Positions 8,414 to 19,806 of a stretch of DNA of 64,000 bases are shown here, one piece after another. How positions within the stretch are numbered: the stretch's first letter is position 1; each line of letters starts with the position of its first letter. The translations under genes and the position numbers were made by a program. The notes under the pieces are model-generated. The model was not told the origin of the DNA. It ran no database searches and saw only the letters and a program-made list of their open reading frames with translations. The stretch is from Halostagnicola kamekurae (GTDB lineage: Archaea > Halobacteriota > Halobacteria > Halobacteriales > Natrialbaceae): the NCBI RefSeq assembly GCF_900116205.1, contig NZ_FOZS01000001.1:496001-560000 (forward strand), given 5' to 3'.

Positions 8414-10243
8414 ATGGTCGGGATCTCTGGCGCGTTCGGCGAGGCCGCCGGCAGTTGCGACGTCGAGACGGTTCCGCCGACGATCGACGGCGGCGAAGTC
8501 ACGGATCGCTACCGCGAGCGAGGCGTGACCATCAGCTCGGCGTTTCACGCTGGCATGGCGACGGACCAGCCCGTCGAGGCCGCAGACGGCGGGCTCGTGT
8601 GGGTCTGGGGAGAAGTCTACAGCGTCACCGACGGTGCCGGCGCTCGGACGACGGTCGACCCAGCCGAGTCCGCGCGTGTCTGTGCGAGGCAGTATTCGGA
8701 ACACGGTCTCGAGTTCATCAGCCGACTCGACGGGGAGTTCGTCGGCTGTATATACGACGCTGACGCCGGTACCGTCTCGTTCTTTCTCGACCGACTCGGC
8801 GCGCGGCCGCTTTACTACTGGAGTGGGGAAGATGGGTTCGCCTTCTCGACGAGCGTCCAGACGGTCCCGCTGGTTCCGGAATTCGAGCCGCGATTCGACG
8901 AGCGGTACCTGGCCGAGTATCTCTACTGTCGGCGGACGCTCGGGACGAAAACGCCGGTCGAGGGGATCGAACAGCTCCCGCCGGCGACGGTGCTGACCTA
9001 CGATCTCGAGTCGAAGACGACCGAGCAACACCGCTACTGGGAGCCGCGATACCGGCCGGTGGACGAACCCCTCTCGTATTTCACGCGGGAACTGGCCGAC
9101 CGGTTCGAACGGGCGGTCGCCGACCGGACGAGCGACGATCGCGAGCATGGCGTCTTGCTGAGCGGCGGCAGCGACTCTCGTGCGGTGCTCGCCGCCGCGG
9201 ACGAGCCGCCGACGGCCTTTCATCTGGGAGACGGGTGGAATCGAGAGGCGCGGATCGCAAAGCGAGCGGCCGACGCCGCGGGAGCGGCGTTTCGCCTCCT
9301 GAACCGCGGCCCGGACTATCACGCGACGCTGTTAGAGCGCGCGGCGCCGATCCAGGAGTTCGTCGGCCCGTTTCACACCGGGCACGCGCTCGGGTTCGCC
9401 GAGGAGATCGACGCGGAGGTCGATACGCTGCTGACGGGCCTGTACAGCGACGACCTCTTCGGCTCGTGGAGCGTCCCGCAAGCGACGCTCCGACTGCCCT
9501 TCGGCGTGCAGTTCTGGCTCCCGTTCGAGCGGCTGCCGTCGACGACGGCCGACTTCGTGGCAAACCAGGTGGCCGCGGGACCGACGCGAAAGCCGGCGTT
9601 TCTCGAGTCGAAGCCGCTGGAGGACGTTCTGGCCGAGAACGTCCGCTCTCGGAACGGCCGCGTCGACTATCACGGCGTCGACTACGAGTCGGTCGAACAG
9701 CTGAGTCTGAGTTCGACGCTGTACCCGATCACCAACGGGATCGGCTTCGACCTCTACAGCGCCCTCCAGATCGCGCCGACGCGGAACCCGTTCCTGGACC
9801 GGCGGCTGGTCGATCTGGCGCTCTCGATGCCGCTGAAGTACCGGCTGCGCCACGACCCGCTCCACCGGGCGATGGCGAAATTCGATAGCTCGCTCGCGGA
9901 ACTCCCCCACGCCTCGAGCCGGCTCCCGATCGAGTACCCGAAGGCGGCACACGTCCTCGGCGCTCGCGTGACGAATCAGCTCGACAAACTCGGCCGGTCG
10001 AACTCCTACCGGACGGACGGCCCGTGGCAGGACCGCGACGAAGTCGTCAGAACCGACGATTTCGTGGGCCGAAGCCTCGAGGCGAACGAAGCCGTCGGCC
10101 GTCGGCTCCCCGGCATCGACATGGACGCAGCCCGCGAGACGTATCGCCGCCATCGCGCGGGTGAGATCGACGCTGCGGAGGAACTGTACCGGCTCGTCAC
10201 CGTGCTCGAGATGCCGCTGACGGAGCGAGTCGTCGGTGAGTGA
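8414..10243 (+). CDS. Asparagine-synthetase-like amide ligase lacking the glutaminase cysteine
   Basis: Two-domain protein of 609 residues. The N-terminal ~200 residues have the fold markers of a class II amidotransferase (SRLDGEFVGCIYD, FLDRLGARPLYYW), but the start is MVGISGAFG: the catalytic Cys expected directly after Met is absent. The C-terminal synthetase domain looks active: ATP-pyrophosphatase loop LLSGGSDSRAV near residue 247, GLYSDDLFGSW, and NPFLDRRLVDLALSMP. AsnB relatives without this Cys (beta-lactam synthetase, CarA, lasso cyclases) adenylate a carboxylate and couple it to an amine. In an operon with an N-hydroxylase and a hydroxamate acyltransferase, it may build the siderophore backbone; this is inference. 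True asparagine synthetase is the alternative. Confidence 0.85.
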   Translation: MVGISGAFGEAAGSCDVETVPPTIDGGEVTDRYRERGVTISSAFHAGMATDQPVEAADGGLVWVWGEVYSVTDGAGARTTVDPAESARVCARQYSEHGLEFISRLDGEFVGCIYDADAGTVSFFLDRLGARPLYYWSGEDGFAFSTSVQTVPLVPEFEPRFDERYLAEYLYCRRTLGTKTPVEGIEQLPPATVLTYDLESKTTEQHRYWEPRYRPVDEPLSYFTRELADRFERAVADRTSDDREHGVLLSGGSDSRAVLAAADEPPTAFHLGDGWNREARIAKRAADAAGAAFRLLNRGPDYHATLLERAAPIQEFVGPFHTGHALGFAEEIDAEVDTLLTGLYSDDLFGSWSVPQATLRLPFGVQFWLPFERLPSTTADFVANQVAAGPTRKPAFLESKPLEDVLAENVRSRNGRVDYHGVDYESVEQLSLSSTLYPITNGIGFDLYSALQIAPTRNPFLDRRLVDLALSMPLKYRLRHDPLHRAMAKFDSSLAELPHASSRLPIEYPKAAHVLGARVTNQLDKLGRSNSYRTDGPWQDRDEVVRTDDFVGRSLEANEAVGRRLPGIDMDAARETYRRHRAGEIDAAEELYRLVTVLEMPLTERVVGE

Positions 10244-10304
10244 GTCCTCGAGAAATGGGTTGTCAGTGCAGTGAGCCGTCGAGAATCGAACTGTCGGGAG
10301 TGCG

Positions 10305-11468
10305 TTACTCGTGAGGATACCACACCAGCGGGTGGTTCGCGACGAGATCGACCCGAACCGTCTCGCCGACGTCGAACACCTCCGTATGGCCGTGGAGACA
10401 CTGCACGGTGTCGCCGCCTTCGGTCTCGACGCGGTAGATAAATGACGGCCCCTGATACTGGCGTCGCGTGATCGTGCCGTCGGCTTCGTTCTCAGTCGTC
10501 GGCGTCACGCGCAGGTCGTCGGGACGGACCAATACGTCAACTGTCGCCTCCTCGAGTAGCGTCCCCCAGTCCGATCGCTCGACTCCGACGAGCGCGTCCG
10601 CGTCGAGCCGACCGACGTCCGTCACGAGCGTGTCGTCTTCGGCCGTCGCGGAGAGGAATCCGGCGCGACCGAGGAAGGAGGCGACGAACCGCGACGCCGG
10701 CCGCTCGAAGACCTTCTCGGGTCGTCCGACCTGCTGGAGGTGGCCGTCGTGCATCACGCCGACGCGGTCGGCGACCGACAGCGCCTCTTCCTGATCGTGG
10801 GTGACCCAGATCGCCGTCACGCCCGTCTCGTCGATGATCCGGCGGATCTCCTCGCGCATCGAGACGCGGAGGCTCACGTCGAGATTCGAGAGCGGTTCGT
10901 CGAGCAGGAGGACGTCGGGTTCGGGCGCGAGCGAGCGAGCGAGCGCGATGCGCTGTTTCTGACCGCCCGAGAGTTCGCTCGGACTGTCGTCGGCGTGGTC
11001 CGCCAGGTCGACGAGCTCTAACAGCTCCTCGACGCGGGCCCGGCGCTCGCTCTCGTTCCACTCCGACAGTCCGAAGCCGACGTTCTCGGCGGCGCTCAGG
11101 TGCGGAAAGAGCGCGAAGTCCTGAAACACCAGCCCGATGCCGCGCTCCTCGGGCGGGACGAACGTCCCGTCGTCGCCGGCGATGACGCGGTCTCCGAGTT
11201 CGATGGTGCCGGCGTCGGGGCGCTCGAGGCCCCCGATCAGCCGCAGGGTCGTGGTCTTCCCACAGCCCGACGGTCCCAGAAGCGTGAGCACTTCCCCGGT
11301 GCCGACCGACAGCGAGAGGTCTTCGACCGCGGTCTCGCTCGTGTACGACCGCACGATGTCCTCGAGTTCGAGCACCGTCGACTGTTCGGGGTCGTCGTCG
11401 AGATCGGCGGACGACATCGCCGACTCTGTCGGTGCGAGCGATCTATCGTAGTGATTGTTTCCTTGCAT
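10305..11468 (-). CDS. Iron(III) ABC transporter ATP-binding protein (FbpC/PotA type)
   Basis: ATPase of 387 residues energising the importer encoded by the next two genes. Walker A GPSGCGKT at residues 65-72, signature LSGGQKQRIALARSL, Walker B DVLLLDEPLSNLD and the H-loop WVTHDQEEAL are all present. A C-terminal TOBE-like extension (about residues 290-387, DVLVRPDDLRV) is typical of FbpC/PotA/MalK-class proteins. A second possible start is the Met at residue 18. It is the last gene of the leftward operon, 4 bases after the permease, and converges on the siderophore-type operon. Confidence 0.9.
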   Translation of the reverse strand: MQGNNHYDRSLAPTESAMSSADLDDDPEQSTVLELEDIVRSYTSETAVEDLSLSVGTGEVLTLLGPSGCGKTTTLRLIGGLERPDAGTIELGDRVIAGDDGTFVPPEERGIGLVFQDFALFPHLSAAENVGFGLSEWNESERRARVEELLELVDLADHADDSPSELSGGQKQRIALARSLAPEPDVLLLDEPLSNLDVSLRVSMREEIRRIIDETGVTAIWVTHDQEEALSVADRVGVMHDGHLQQVGRPEKVFERPASRFVASFLGRAGFLSATAEDDTLVTDVGRLDADALVGVERSDWGTLLEEATVDVLVRPDDLRVTPTTENEADGTITRRQYQGPSFIYRVETEGGDTVQCLHGHTEVFDVGETVRVDLVANHPLVWYPHE

Positions 11469-11472
11469 GAGT

Positions 11473-13122
11473 TCACTCCTCCTGTGAGAGGATGATGACC
11501 ATCGAGAGCGCCGAAACGACGATCAACACCAGCGCGGGGACGGCCGCGAACCCGTAGTATCCGGATTCGCGGACGCTCCAGATGTAGGTGACGAGCGTTT
11601 CGAAGCCGATCGGGTTAAGCATCAATGTCGTGTCCAGCTCCTTCATCGTGGTGAGAAAGACCAGCGCCGCACCGCCGATCACGCCCGGCGCGATCAGCGG
11701 GAGGGTGACTTCTCGGAACGCCCTCGCCGGCGTCCTGCCGAGCGTCCGAGCGGCTTCGGTCAAGCTCTTGTCGACGCGGCGCACGGACGACCGCGTCGAG
11801 CCGACGGCCTGCGGGAGGAATCGGATGGTGTACGCGAAGATCAAAAGCGGCAGCGTCTGGTAGAGCGCCGGAGTGACGTCGACGCCGAAAATCAGCTTGT
11901 TGCCGAGGTTCGCCTCGTAAGACGTGGCGAAGAACACGAGCGCGAGTCCGAGAACGACTCCCGGCATCGCATAGCCCACGTAGGTCGCCCGGTCGAAGAG
12001 TTCGGCCAGCCTGGATCGGTGTCTCGCCGCGAGGTACGCGACCGGAAGCGCGGCGACCGCACAGACCAGCGCCGCCGCCAGCGAGACGGACACAGAGTTG
12101 AGCGCGAACTCCCACTGGAAACGGGCGCCCCGTCTGGCGGTCTGGGTCGGACTCCGGAGCAGCCAGTGGGTCAAGACGGCAAGCGGGACGATTAGACAGA
12201 GCGTGACGACACTCCCACAGAACGCGAGCGCGGGCCCTTTCCACGCCCCCAGCGAGACCGTCGTGTCGCTGCCCGAACTCCCGCCCGCGCCGACGTAGGC
12301 CCCGCTGCTCGAGTCGCCGATCCGGGACTCGATCGCGAGGATAACTACGGTGATCGCCAGCAACAGCACGGAGAGCATGGCGGCCGTCCTGCGACCGAAG
12401 GCGTTGAACTCGACGAAGATGACGCGAGTGAACACGTCCAGGCGCATCAGCGACGGCGTACCGAAATCGGAGAGCGTGTACAGCGCGACCAGAAGCGATC
12501 CCGACGCGATTCCGGGCAGGAGCTGCTTGAGCGTCACGCGCCTGAACGCCTGCCAGCGCGTGGTTCCGAGCGTCCGCGCGGCCTCGACGAGTTGCTGGTC
12601 GAAAGAAAGCAGCGACGCCCGCGTCGTGATGAACACGTAGGGATAGGTATACAGCGTGAGCACGAGCGTCGTCCCCCAGAACCCGTAGATGGAGGGAATC
12701 GATTCGATGCCGATCGGTGCGAGCGCGTCCGAGAGCTGTCCGCTGGGGCCGAACGCCGCGATGAAGGTAAACGCGCCCAGGTAACTCGGGATGACGAGCG
12801 GAAGGGCGACGGCGATGGTCCAGAACCGGCGGAACGGAAGGTCAGTCCGCGCCGTCAAGAACGCGAGGGGCACGCCAAGACAGATCGACGCGCCGGTGAC
12901 GGTGGCGACGAGGCCGAGGCTGGTAAGCAGGATCTCGACGGTCGTCGGGCGCGCGACGATCGACAGCGCGTAGTCGATATCGACCTGCAGCACGCGAAAG
13001 ACGATCCACACGAGCGGCGAGAGCATCGCTACGGCGATCGCACCGCTCAGGAGCGTCAGGCCGACCGGATAGCCGTCGTCCTCGGTCTCGAACTGCCCGA
13101 CCAGCTTGTCGCTCACTGACAT
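11473..13122 (-). CDS. Iron(III) ABC transporter permease (FbpB type, fused double domain)
   Basis: About 549 residues containing two complete permease halves, each with six predicted helices, as in FbpB/SfuB Fe(III) permeases. Each half has an EAA loop for the ATPase: LVEAARTLGTTRWQAFRRVT and LTEAARTLGRTPARAFREVT. It abuts the binding-protein gene (start 13122, previous stop 13123) and is 4 bases from the ATPase gene, so a single transcript is near certain. Substrate is inferred from the family and the upstream iron-box motif. Confidence 0.9.
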   Translation of the reverse strand: MSVSDKLVGQFETEDDGYPVGLTLLSGAIAVAMLSPLVWIVFRVLQVDIDYALSIVARPTTVEILLTSLGLVATVTGASICLGVPLAFLTARTDLPFRRFWTIAVALPLVIPSYLGAFTFIAAFGPSGQLSDALAPIGIESIPSIYGFWGTTLVLTLYTYPYVFITTRASLLSFDQQLVEAARTLGTTRWQAFRRVTLKQLLPGIASGSLLVALYTLSDFGTPSLMRLDVFTRVIFVEFNAFGRRTAAMLSVLLLAITVVILAIESRIGDSSSGAYVGAGGSSGSDTTVSLGAWKGPALAFCGSVVTLCLIVPLAVLTHWLLRSPTQTARRGARFQWEFALNSVSVSLAAALVCAVAALPVAYLAARHRSRLAELFDRATYVGYAMPGVVLGLALVFFATSYEANLGNKLIFGVDVTPALYQTLPLLIFAYTIRFLPQAVGSTRSSVRRVDKSLTEAARTLGRTPARAFREVTLPLIAPGVIGGAALVFLTTMKELDTTLMLNPIGFETLVTYIWSVRESGYYGFAAVPALVLIVVSALSMVIILSQEE

Positions 13123-14361
13123 CTATAGTGCGCCGACATCGCGCAGTAGGTCTAGCGTCGGCTCGAGGTCCGCGAGTTCGGAGAGGTCGAAGTCCGGCGG
13201 GTTTAGCTCGTCGATCGTCGGCAGGTCCCCGACCGGCGGGACGCTGGGGAGCAGCGGGTATTCGTACCCGCGCGTCCCCAGGAACTCCTGGGCCTCGATG
13301 CTTTTCAGGTGGTGGATAAAGTCCACCGCGAGGGTCTCGTTCGGCGTGCCGCGAATGATCTCCGCCCCGGAACAGTTCACGAGTGCGCCCGCATCGCCCT
13401 GCGTGAACGCGAGATCGAGCGGGGCGTCGGGACGCTCTTCGTATACGAGCCGCGAGTAGTAATGATTCGAAAAGCCCGAGCTCAGTTCGCCGTCCGCGAC
13501 CCTGTTCGCGACGACGAGCTCGGTGTCGTACGTGTCGATCCCCTGCTCTTGGACGCCGTTCAACCACTCGCGCGCCTTGCTCTCTCCGTGGATGTGTCGC
13601 ATCGCGGTAACGAACGCCTGAAACGCGCCGTAGGTGGGCGCCCACCCCATCGAGTCGAACCGTGAGTCTTCTGCGAACTCCATGATGTCGGTCGGGATGT
13701 CGGACTCCGAGAAGTCGTTCGTGTTGTAGGGAATGCTCCGAGCGCGCCCCATGATCCCGATCCACTGGTCCGTCGGATGGTACGTATCCGGGATCTCGTC
13801 TACGAGATGCCCCGGGAGTTCGACCGTCGCGTCGTTCTCCGAGACGATCCCGATAGATCCCGCGTCGATCGCCCAGAAGATGTCGGCCGGACTCTGACCG
13901 GCGTTGACCTCCTCGGTAATCGTATTTGCGAGAGACGAGGAGGAGTCTTTGTCGACGTTGACGGTGAAGTCGCGGTAGGTCTGCTCGATTCGCCACATCA
14001 GATTCTCGTACAGACCGCCCTCGCCGCCGCCGAGATAGACCGTCAGTTCCCCCTGCAAGTCCGGCAGATCGAGCATCGAGCGGCCAGTGTACTCCGTGGG
14101 CCGGTCCTCGATGAGCGGCCCGGAGCCGCGCCACTCGTCGAAATTGAAGAGTTCGTCAGTCGTGTACGTCTTCGGATCCGGAATCGGTTCGTCCCGCGAA
14201 TACGTCGACTCCTCGGACTCCTCGCTGATACACCCTGCGAGCGCGAGCGCGCCCGCCGTTGAACTGGCAAGAGTGAGAAACTTCCGTCGTCCGTGTCGCG
14301 TCCCGTATCCCCGCTCGGAACGCCGGCGCGTCTCATCGTCATTGCTCCCGCTTTTGGACAT
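13123..14361 (-). CDS. Iron(III) ABC transporter substrate-binding lipoprotein
   Basis: Periplasmic-binding-protein-type receptor of 412 residues. A Tat signal RRKFLTLASSTAGALALAGC ends in a lipobox cysteine at about residue 39, so the mature protein should be lipid-anchored outside the membrane. A Thr/Ser/Glu/Asp-rich linker follows, then the two-lobed domain (ELTVYLGGGEGGLYENLMWR, LLPSVPPVGDLPTIDEL), matching the FbpA/iron class. The ATG at 14361 is 12 bases from the putative iron operator, so the transcript is probably leaderless or nearly so. Confidence 0.9.
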   Translation of the reverse strand: MSKSGSNDDETRRRSERGYGTRHGRRKFLTLASSTAGALALAGCISEESEESTYSRDEPIPDPKTYTTDELFNFDEWRGSGPLIEDRPTEYTGRSMLDLPDLQGELTVYLGGGEGGLYENLMWRIEQTYRDFTVNVDKDSSSSLANTITEEVNAGQSPADIFWAIDAGSIGIVSENDATVELPGHLVDEIPDTYHPTDQWIGIMGRARSIPYNTNDFSESDIPTDIMEFAEDSRFDSMGWAPTYGAFQAFVTAMRHIHGESKAREWLNGVQEQGIDTYDTELVVANRVADGELSSGFSNHYYSRLVYEERPDAPLDLAFTQGDAGALVNCSGAEIIRGTPNETLAVDFIHHLKSIEAQEFLGTRGYEYPLLPSVPPVGDLPTIDELNPPDFDLSELADLEPTLDLLRDVGAL

Positions 14362-14372
14362 GCTGTCCTATT

Positions 14373-14389
14373 TTTTGGCTTGCCTAAAA
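14373..14389 (-). promoter_or_regulatory. Putative iron-responsive operator of the ABC transporter operon
   Basis: TTTTGG-CTTG-CCTAAAA on the plus strand (ATTTTAGGCAAGCC reading toward the gene), 12-28 bases upstream of the binding-protein ATG. Half-sites and 4-base spacer match the two motifs at 6328-6373. Its position over the expected core promoter fits repression by a metal-bound DtxR-like protein. Confidence 0.65.
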
Positions 14390-14628
14390 TGTCTTTACAT
14401 TCGTCGGAGTATCGGAGTGTTCAGACGTGATAGGACGGGACGTACGGGCCCACCTGTAGCGGATAAGCGGGTCCCCGCGAGTATCCGGATCTAGCGACGC
14501 TCGCGTCTAGTACCTGTCGATCGTTTCGTTCGGCCGTCAGTCCGTGTTCTGGGCGCGGATTCACCACGGCACGGAGTGTTCTCTCCGGACGAACGTGAAC
14601 TGCGTGCCGACTCTCGGATCCCGATCGC

Positions 14629-14700
14629 GTCCCGAGACTGTCGAACGTCCCGCGGCTACCGAACGTCCTGTGACTGCCGGGCGTCCCGCGACTACCGGAC
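14629..14700. repeat. Four tandem 18-bp degenerate repeats
   Basis: Four consecutive 18-base units with consensus near GTCCCGNGACTRCCGRAC at 14629, 14647, 14665 and 14683. The last unit runs through the stop codon of the Asp-box gene (14692-14694). The rest of 14390-14628 shows no gene I can support; it holds the promoter of the leftward ABC operon. Confidence 0.85.
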
Positions 14701-15798
14701 GATCAACCCGCGCGGCGCCTGCGTCTCGAGTCCGTCCGGCCACTCGAGGTCGGCCCGCTCCCACGAGTCGCCGAAGTCCTCGCTCACGAACAGGCCGTGG
14801 TTGTTTAGGCCGTAGACAACGCCGGGGTCGCCGGTCGTCGCGAGGACCGATCGGACGACGCCCTCGCCGGTGGGGAGTCCGCACCCGTCGACTCGCTCCC
14901 ACTCCGTACCGTCCCGTTTTCTATACAGGTGCGAATCGGCCCGGTGGGCGGCGTGGGCCGTCGACGCCCCGCTCGCGCTCGAGACGAGCACCGACTCGGG
15001 GTCGGCCGGATCGACGGCCAGCCCCCAGCAGTAGCGGTGCTCGAGGCCCGTCTGCGGCTGAGTCCACGACCGGCCGCCGTCGTCGCTTTCAGCGTAGCCG
15101 TCGCCCGCAGCGGTGTAGACTCGCCCCTCCGTTTCGGCGTGGGTCGCCAGCGTGTGGTTGTCCCGCCGCGACCCCTCCGGTCGCTCGCGCCACGTCTCGC
15201 CGCCGTCCGTGCTGTAGACGAACGCGCCCGCTTCGATTCCCACGTAGAGGCGGTCGGGATCGAACGGGTCGACCTCGAGCCAGCGGACGTGGTGGGTGCT
15301 CGGTCGCGGCGGGAAAAACCACTGCGGCTCGGAGGGCAGGTCGTCGACACCCTCGAGTTCGGTCCAGCTATCGCCGCCGTCTTCCGATCGGTAGACGCGG
15401 CTGGGTTCGGCCCCCGCGTAGATCACGCTCGAGTCGTGGGGGCTGATCGCGAGCGACATGACGGCTTCGTGGCCCGTAGTTTCCCGACCATCCTCGGGTT
15501 CGTTCCCGTCGTGCCTGACGAATCCCGTCTCGAGGCGGTCGAACGACTCGCCGCCGTCGGTGCTGCGAAAGAGCCCGTTCTCGAAGGTTCCGACGAAGAC
15601 GCGGTCGGGTTCGTCGGCCGACGCAGCGACGCACTCGAGGTCGAACCCCTCGAGTCGGTCGGTGCGTCGCCATCCGTCGGTCGCGCTCTCGACGGGTTCG
15701 CTTCCGCCGCCTTCGCTCCTGCCGTCGGTACTGATCTCGTCGCTGGCCCGCTTGCAGACGAGCAGTCGGTCCTGCATCGCCGCGTACGCTCGAGTCAT
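14692..15798 (-). CDS. Asp-box (BNR) beta-propeller protein, sortilin/Ycf48-like
   Basis: About 368 residues made of repeated propeller blades, each with an Asp-box: STDGGESFDRL, SEDGGDSWTEL, STDGGETWRER, SDDGGRSWTQP and SEDFGDSWERA. Such proteins appear in haloarchaea as 'glycosyl hydrolase' or 'WD40/YVTN-like' proteins of unknown activity; no sialidase Arg triad is evident. The start could be the ATG at 15798 (MTRAYAAM) or 15777; the frame remains open further upstream but overlaps uvrA. No signal peptide is seen, so it is probably cytoplasmic. Confidence 0.8.
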   Translation of the reverse strand: MTRAYAAMQDRLLVCKRASDEISTDGRSEGGGSEPVESATDGWRRTDRLEGFDLECVAASADEPDRVFVGTFENGLFRSTDGGESFDRLETGFVRHDGNEPEDGRETTGHEAVMSLAISPHDSSVIYAGAEPSRVYRSEDGGDSWTELEGVDDLPSEPQWFFPPRPSTHHVRWLEVDPFDPDRLYVGIEAGAFVYSTDGGETWRERPEGSRRDNHTLATHAETEGRVYTAAGDGYAESDDGGRSWTQPQTGLEHRYCWGLAVDPADPESVLVSSASGASTAHAAHRADSHLYRKRDGTEWERVDGCGLPTGEGVVRSVLATTGDPGVVYGLNNHGLFVSEDFGDSWERADLEWPDGLETQAPRGLIVR

Positions 15799-15934
15799 GT
15801 GGACGGCTACGGCGGCGAGCGTGAGAAGTGTTCGCCCCTCGTCGGTCGAATCGTTCGTTCGATTCGCCTCGATGAACCGATCGGAGACGACGACCCGGTG
15901 AATCGGTACCTCACTCGAAAACAGTGCCACTGAT

Positions 15935-18895
<2,961 letters not shown>

Positions 18896-19030
18896 CTAGA
18901 GGGTGGCAACCGCCCCAGAAATGAAGGGTTGTCGGTTGCGATATCGCCCGGGGTGAAAGTGAACCTCAGTCCGATCGATTCGATGCCGTTTGCTCGAGTC
19001 GGCCGTCGGTCTCGCCGTTCGCGGTTCGAC

Positions 19031-19471
19031 TTACTCGCCCTTCGACTCCGGCGGGGGAACGATCGTCATCGGCGTCGTCGTCCGCTGGGAGAGGCGCTCG
19101 GCCGTGCTTCCGAGCAGCGTCTCCGCAATCCCGTCCGCGCTTCCCTGGCCGACGACGAGCAGTTCCGCGTCGATCTCCGCGGCGTACTCGAGAATCGCGT
19201 CGCTCGGTTCCCCTCGGAGCACGTCGACGCGGACCTCGAGGTCGTCGGCACCGGCGGCGGCCTCGCGTGTCTCTTCGACCAGGCGACTCGCGGCCTCGTT
19301 GAGTTCGTCGACTTCCTCGACGCCGAACGATAGCGGCGAGGACGGTTCGACGACGGTGAGCGCGAAGACGGTCGCGTCGACTGACGTCGCGAGGTCGATC
19401 GCGTGCGCTAAGGCGGTCGCCGCGTGGTCGCTGTCGTCGATCGCGACGAGGATGCGGTCGTACATGGTCAT
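19031..19471 (-). CDS. Universal stress protein (UspA family)
   Basis: About 146 residues, one Usp domain. The start MTMYDRILVAIDDSDHA is the family N-terminus; a second ATG two codons later (19465) is possible, while the longer open frame to 19777 crosses a tandem DNA repeat and looks non-coding. The ATP-binding pattern G-x2-G-x9-G-S/T is present (GQGSADGIAETLLGSTAE), so it is likely an ATP-binding Usp. Role beyond general stress tolerance unknown. Confidence 0.9.
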   Translation of the reverse strand: MTMYDRILVAIDDSDHAATALAHAIDLATSVDATVFALTVVEPSSPLSFGVEEVDELNEAASRLVEETREAAAGADDLEVRVDVLRGEPSDAILEYAAEIDAELLVVGQGSADGIAETLLGSTAERLSQRTTTPMTIVPPPESKGE

Positions 19472-19500
19472 GGGAGGTTCGTGGCTGTATCGTTTCCGCC

Positions 19501-19570
19501 GATCGACATAACGGTGCTGCTCGGACGCGGACGAGGATCGACATAACGGTGCTGCTCGGACGCGGACGAG
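19501..19570. repeat. Perfect 35-bp tandem duplication upstream of a uspA gene
   Basis: The 35-base unit beginning GATCGACATAACGGTGCTGC occupies 19501-19535 and is repeated without change at 19536-19570; a degraded partial third copy (TGTTCGAACGCGCACGAG) follows. It sits 30 bases upstream of the leftward UspA start at 19471, inside the likely promoter region. Confidence 0.95.
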
Positions 19571-19806
19571 ACTACTGTTCGAACGCGCACGAGACTGCTC
19601 GCCTCGCGCGACTCCGCGTCTCGCGCCGCACCGGGATGTGCATTCGAATCTGTTCGCCGCCCGCTCACAGCCATTGCAGGCAACGAACCGAAGCGGATAG
19701 CGGCCGTTTACCCCCGCAAAATGAGCGTCCAGCCGCGAGTGCGATCGTGTGACGTACCGATCCCGGACAAGGTACACTCTTTAGCGTTCAGGATAGTCGG
19801 GGTAAC

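Noticed and set aside
8414-10243. Naming this gene asnB (asparagine synthetase)
   Set aside because: The catalytic Cys2 of the glutaminase domain is missing and the gene is tightly coupled to siderophore-type enzymes, so the classical role is unlikely.
14629-14700. CRISPR-like array
   Set aside because: Units are adjacent with no spacers and are degenerate; no cas gene is near. A minisatellite explains it.
14544-15446. 300-aa rightward Arg-rich ORF
   Set aside because: Shadow of the Asp-box gene and the 18-bp repeats; more than a quarter Arg, unlike acidic haloarchaeal proteins.
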